Origin: Nioella halotolerans
GTDB lineage: Bacteria; Pseudomonadota; Alphaproteobacteria; Rhodobacterales; Rhodobacteraceae
NCBI GenBank assembly: GCA_003428585.1
Contig: QVQC01000007.1
Location: 1-64,000 of the forward strand
DNA length: 64,000 nucleotides
Direction of reading: 5' to 3'
The position numbers and the translations under genes are program-made. The notes beneath the pieces were generated by a model. That model saw nothing but the letters and a program-made list of their open reading frames with translations, was not told the DNA's origin and did no database searches. The first letter of the stretch is position 1. Every line of letters begins with the position of its first letter. Shown here piece after piece: positions 62,677 to 64,000 of this stretch.

Positions 62677-64000
62677 TCTGTGTCCTCTGTCGCCTCTGCG
62701 GGCACAAGGTTTTCGGGCCGCATCACCGGGCGCGGCGCATTGGCCAGAAGTTCGGCCCGCGCCTCGGCCGCTTCGCGGGCGTCGCGTTCGGCCACGTCAC
62801 TGGCCAGCAGGAATTCGATCCGGCGGTTGGTTTCGCGCCCTTCCTCGGTGTCGTTCGGGGCGATGGGCCGGGTTTCGCCATACCCCTCCGCGGACAGGTT
62901 CGAGGTCAGCACCCGGCGCGCCAACAGCCCGTTCAGAACGGCATCGGCCCGGGCCTGGCTGAGGCGCAGGTTCATCTCCTCGCGGCCCTGGCTGTCGGTG
63001 TGGCCGCCGATCTCCATTTCCACATGCGAGCAATCGGGCAGGATCTCGGCCAGTGTATCAAGGATTTCGCCGATCTCGTCGTTGACCTCGACCGAACCGG
63101 GGTCGAAGTTGATCTTGCGCTGGTCGAGCACGTCGTTGATCCGCTCCAGACATTGTTCCGGCGTGGGTCGGCCGGTTTGCGGATCGAGGCTGGCGACATA
63201 GGTCACGTCGATTTCGAAATCCTCGGCGCTGCCCAGAAGATCGGCCATCAGTTGGCTGAGGTCCGAGGTGGTATCCTCGCTGCCCGAATTCCCGCGGATG
63301 CGCACGGTGTCCGGCTCCACCGCGACCGACCCGTTGTGCAAGCGCCCCAGCGCCTCCAGCCCGGCCAGGACCCGGAGGGTCCAGCCGCCGGGCAGATCGT
63401 CGTCGGTGCGGGTGGCGACATAGGTATCGTCGCGTCCGAACAGCGCCCGCGCATAGGCCGAAACGGCGGTGGTGATCCTGTCATCGGGCAGCCGCCCGCG
63501 CAGTTGGACATAGCCTTCGGGGCTGCGGGTCGCCGTGAAACTCGGCGGCCCGTCCGCGTCGCCGTCCCCGTCGGTCGGCGGCGGCGGCAGCACGGCGTGC
63601 AGCGAAAAGACATCCGGCAGGGCCGTGTCGAGTTCGCCGATCACTTCGTCGAACAGCGCGGCTGGTGTGCCCTGGGCCACGATCAGGGTGATATCGGCGT
63701 CCGAAAGCGTCACGCTGGCATTCTCGAACCGCGCTGTCGCGGCAATCGCCAGCCGGGCGGCGCGGCTCCAGTTGGGCGACGGCACGCCAAGGCCGATGCG
63801 GCAGAACTCGCGCCCGGTCAACCCGGCCTCTCGCGCGGCGGCAAGGATCGCCTCGCGGCTTTCCTCGGTATCGGCGGAGCAGGCTTCGAACCGGCCCCCG
63901 TCGGGCGTGGTGACGTAGCGCAGGATAAATGGCGTGATGACGGGACGCGGGGCCGAAATGTCCATCACCAGTTCCACCGAGGAGGGTTGGTTCTCCTCGA
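62673..64000 (-). CDS. OmpA-family protein, C-terminal part (5' end outside window)
   Basis: At least 442 residues are encoded and the frame is open to the window edge, so the N-terminus is missing. The C-terminal third is an OmpA peptidoglycan-binding domain: INFDPGSVEVND, EIGGHTDSQGREEMN, LSQARADAVLNGLL, GYGETRPIAPN and NRRIEFLL. Before it lie two beta-rich modules resembling BON-like repeats (GYVQLRGRLPDD), typical of large alphaproteobacterial OmpA proteins. It anchors an envelope structure to the cell wall. Confidence 0.9.
   Translation of the reverse strand, partial: EENQPSSVELVMDISAPRPVITPFILRYVTTPDGGRFEACSADTEESREAILAAAREAGLTGREFCRIGLGVPSPNWSRAARLAIAATARFENASVTLSDADITLIVAQGTPAALFDEVIGELDTALPDVFSLHAVLPPPPTDGDGDADGPPSFTATRSPEGYVQLRGRLPDDRITTAVSAYARALFGRDDTYVATRTDDDLPGGWTLRVLAGLEALGRLHNGSVAVEPDTVRIRGNSGSEDTTSDLSQLMADLLGSAEDFEIDVTYVASLDPQTGRPTPEQCLERINDVLDQRKINFDPGSVEVNDEIGEILDTLAEILPDCSHVEMEIGGHTDSQGREEMNLRLSQARADAVLNGLLARRVLTSNLSAEGYGETRPIAPNDTEEGRETNRRIEFLLASDVAERDAREAAEARAELLANAPRPVMRPENLVPAEATEDTE

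Overview
The window is a GC-rich chromosomal segment of an alphaproteobacterium, almost certainly of the order Rhodobacterales (Roseobacter/Paracoccaceae type). The signs are a dense, mostly housekeeping gene set with short spacers, and families typical of that order: DUF3035 and DUF1643 proteins, a heparinase-like gene fused by overlap to purH, an SDHAF4-type small protein, a Zn-finger DinB, and secreted RTX and Hint proteins. There is also a CtrA-like box. No phage, insertion sequence, CRISPR array or rRNA operon is seen. One tRNA (Val-GAC) is present.

Layout. 1-3.7 kb: end of ftsK, lolA, a lytic-transglycosylase-like lipoprotein, hspQ. 3.7-11 kb: gamma-glutamyltransferase, an RsbW/RsbV-type partner-switching pair, a thiolase, rmuC, mutL. 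11-21.6 kb: the translation/RNA block pnp, rpsO ... truB, rbfA on the minus strand. About 4.7 kb of accessory genes sit between rpsO and truB: a membrane-anchored RTX protein, a haloacetate-dehalogenase-like hydrolase, a DUF1643 protein, and a DUF2189 membrane protein whose natural N-terminus appears to be cut off by an in-frame amber codon. 20.8-27.3 kb: dapB, an SDH assembly factor, rsmB, heparinase-like, purH, lspA. 27.4-34.6 kb: envelope and secreted proteins, namely a DUF3035 lipoprotein, an M16 protease pair (one active, one without the zinc motif), a Hint protein, a PhoX-type phosphatase and an L,D-transpeptidase. 34.7-44.8 kb: an orphan sensor kinase, a CMD protein, a 1-Cys peroxiredoxin, an aldehyde dehydrogenase, an unusual kinase-like protein, a pseudouridine synthase, a saccharopine-dehydrogenase-like enzyme, an M20 carbamoylase/amidohydrolase, and a HemG-like flavodoxin preceded by an FNR-type box.

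44.8-56.3 kb is the most coherent functional module. A hybrid sensor kinase and an OmpR-type regulator face a seven-gene operon: long-chain acyl-CoA ligase, LivG, LivH, a small membrane protein, LivM, a periplasmic binding protein, LivF, and a PaaK-like protein. I infer import of a carboxylic acid coupled to CoA activation. The PaaK-like member lacks the normal adenylation P-loop, and the binding-protein gene is bracketed by perfect hairpins. 56.4-64 kb: a secreted protein with a caspase-like fold that seems catalytically dead, two peptidoglycan-binding domains and seven repeats; rpmJ; tRNA-Val with a good sigma70 promoter; an N-formylglutamate amidohydrolase; dinB; a stomatin/NfeD pair; and the C-terminal part of an OmpA-family protein that runs off the end.

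Product names rest on reading motifs by eye. No database search was possible.
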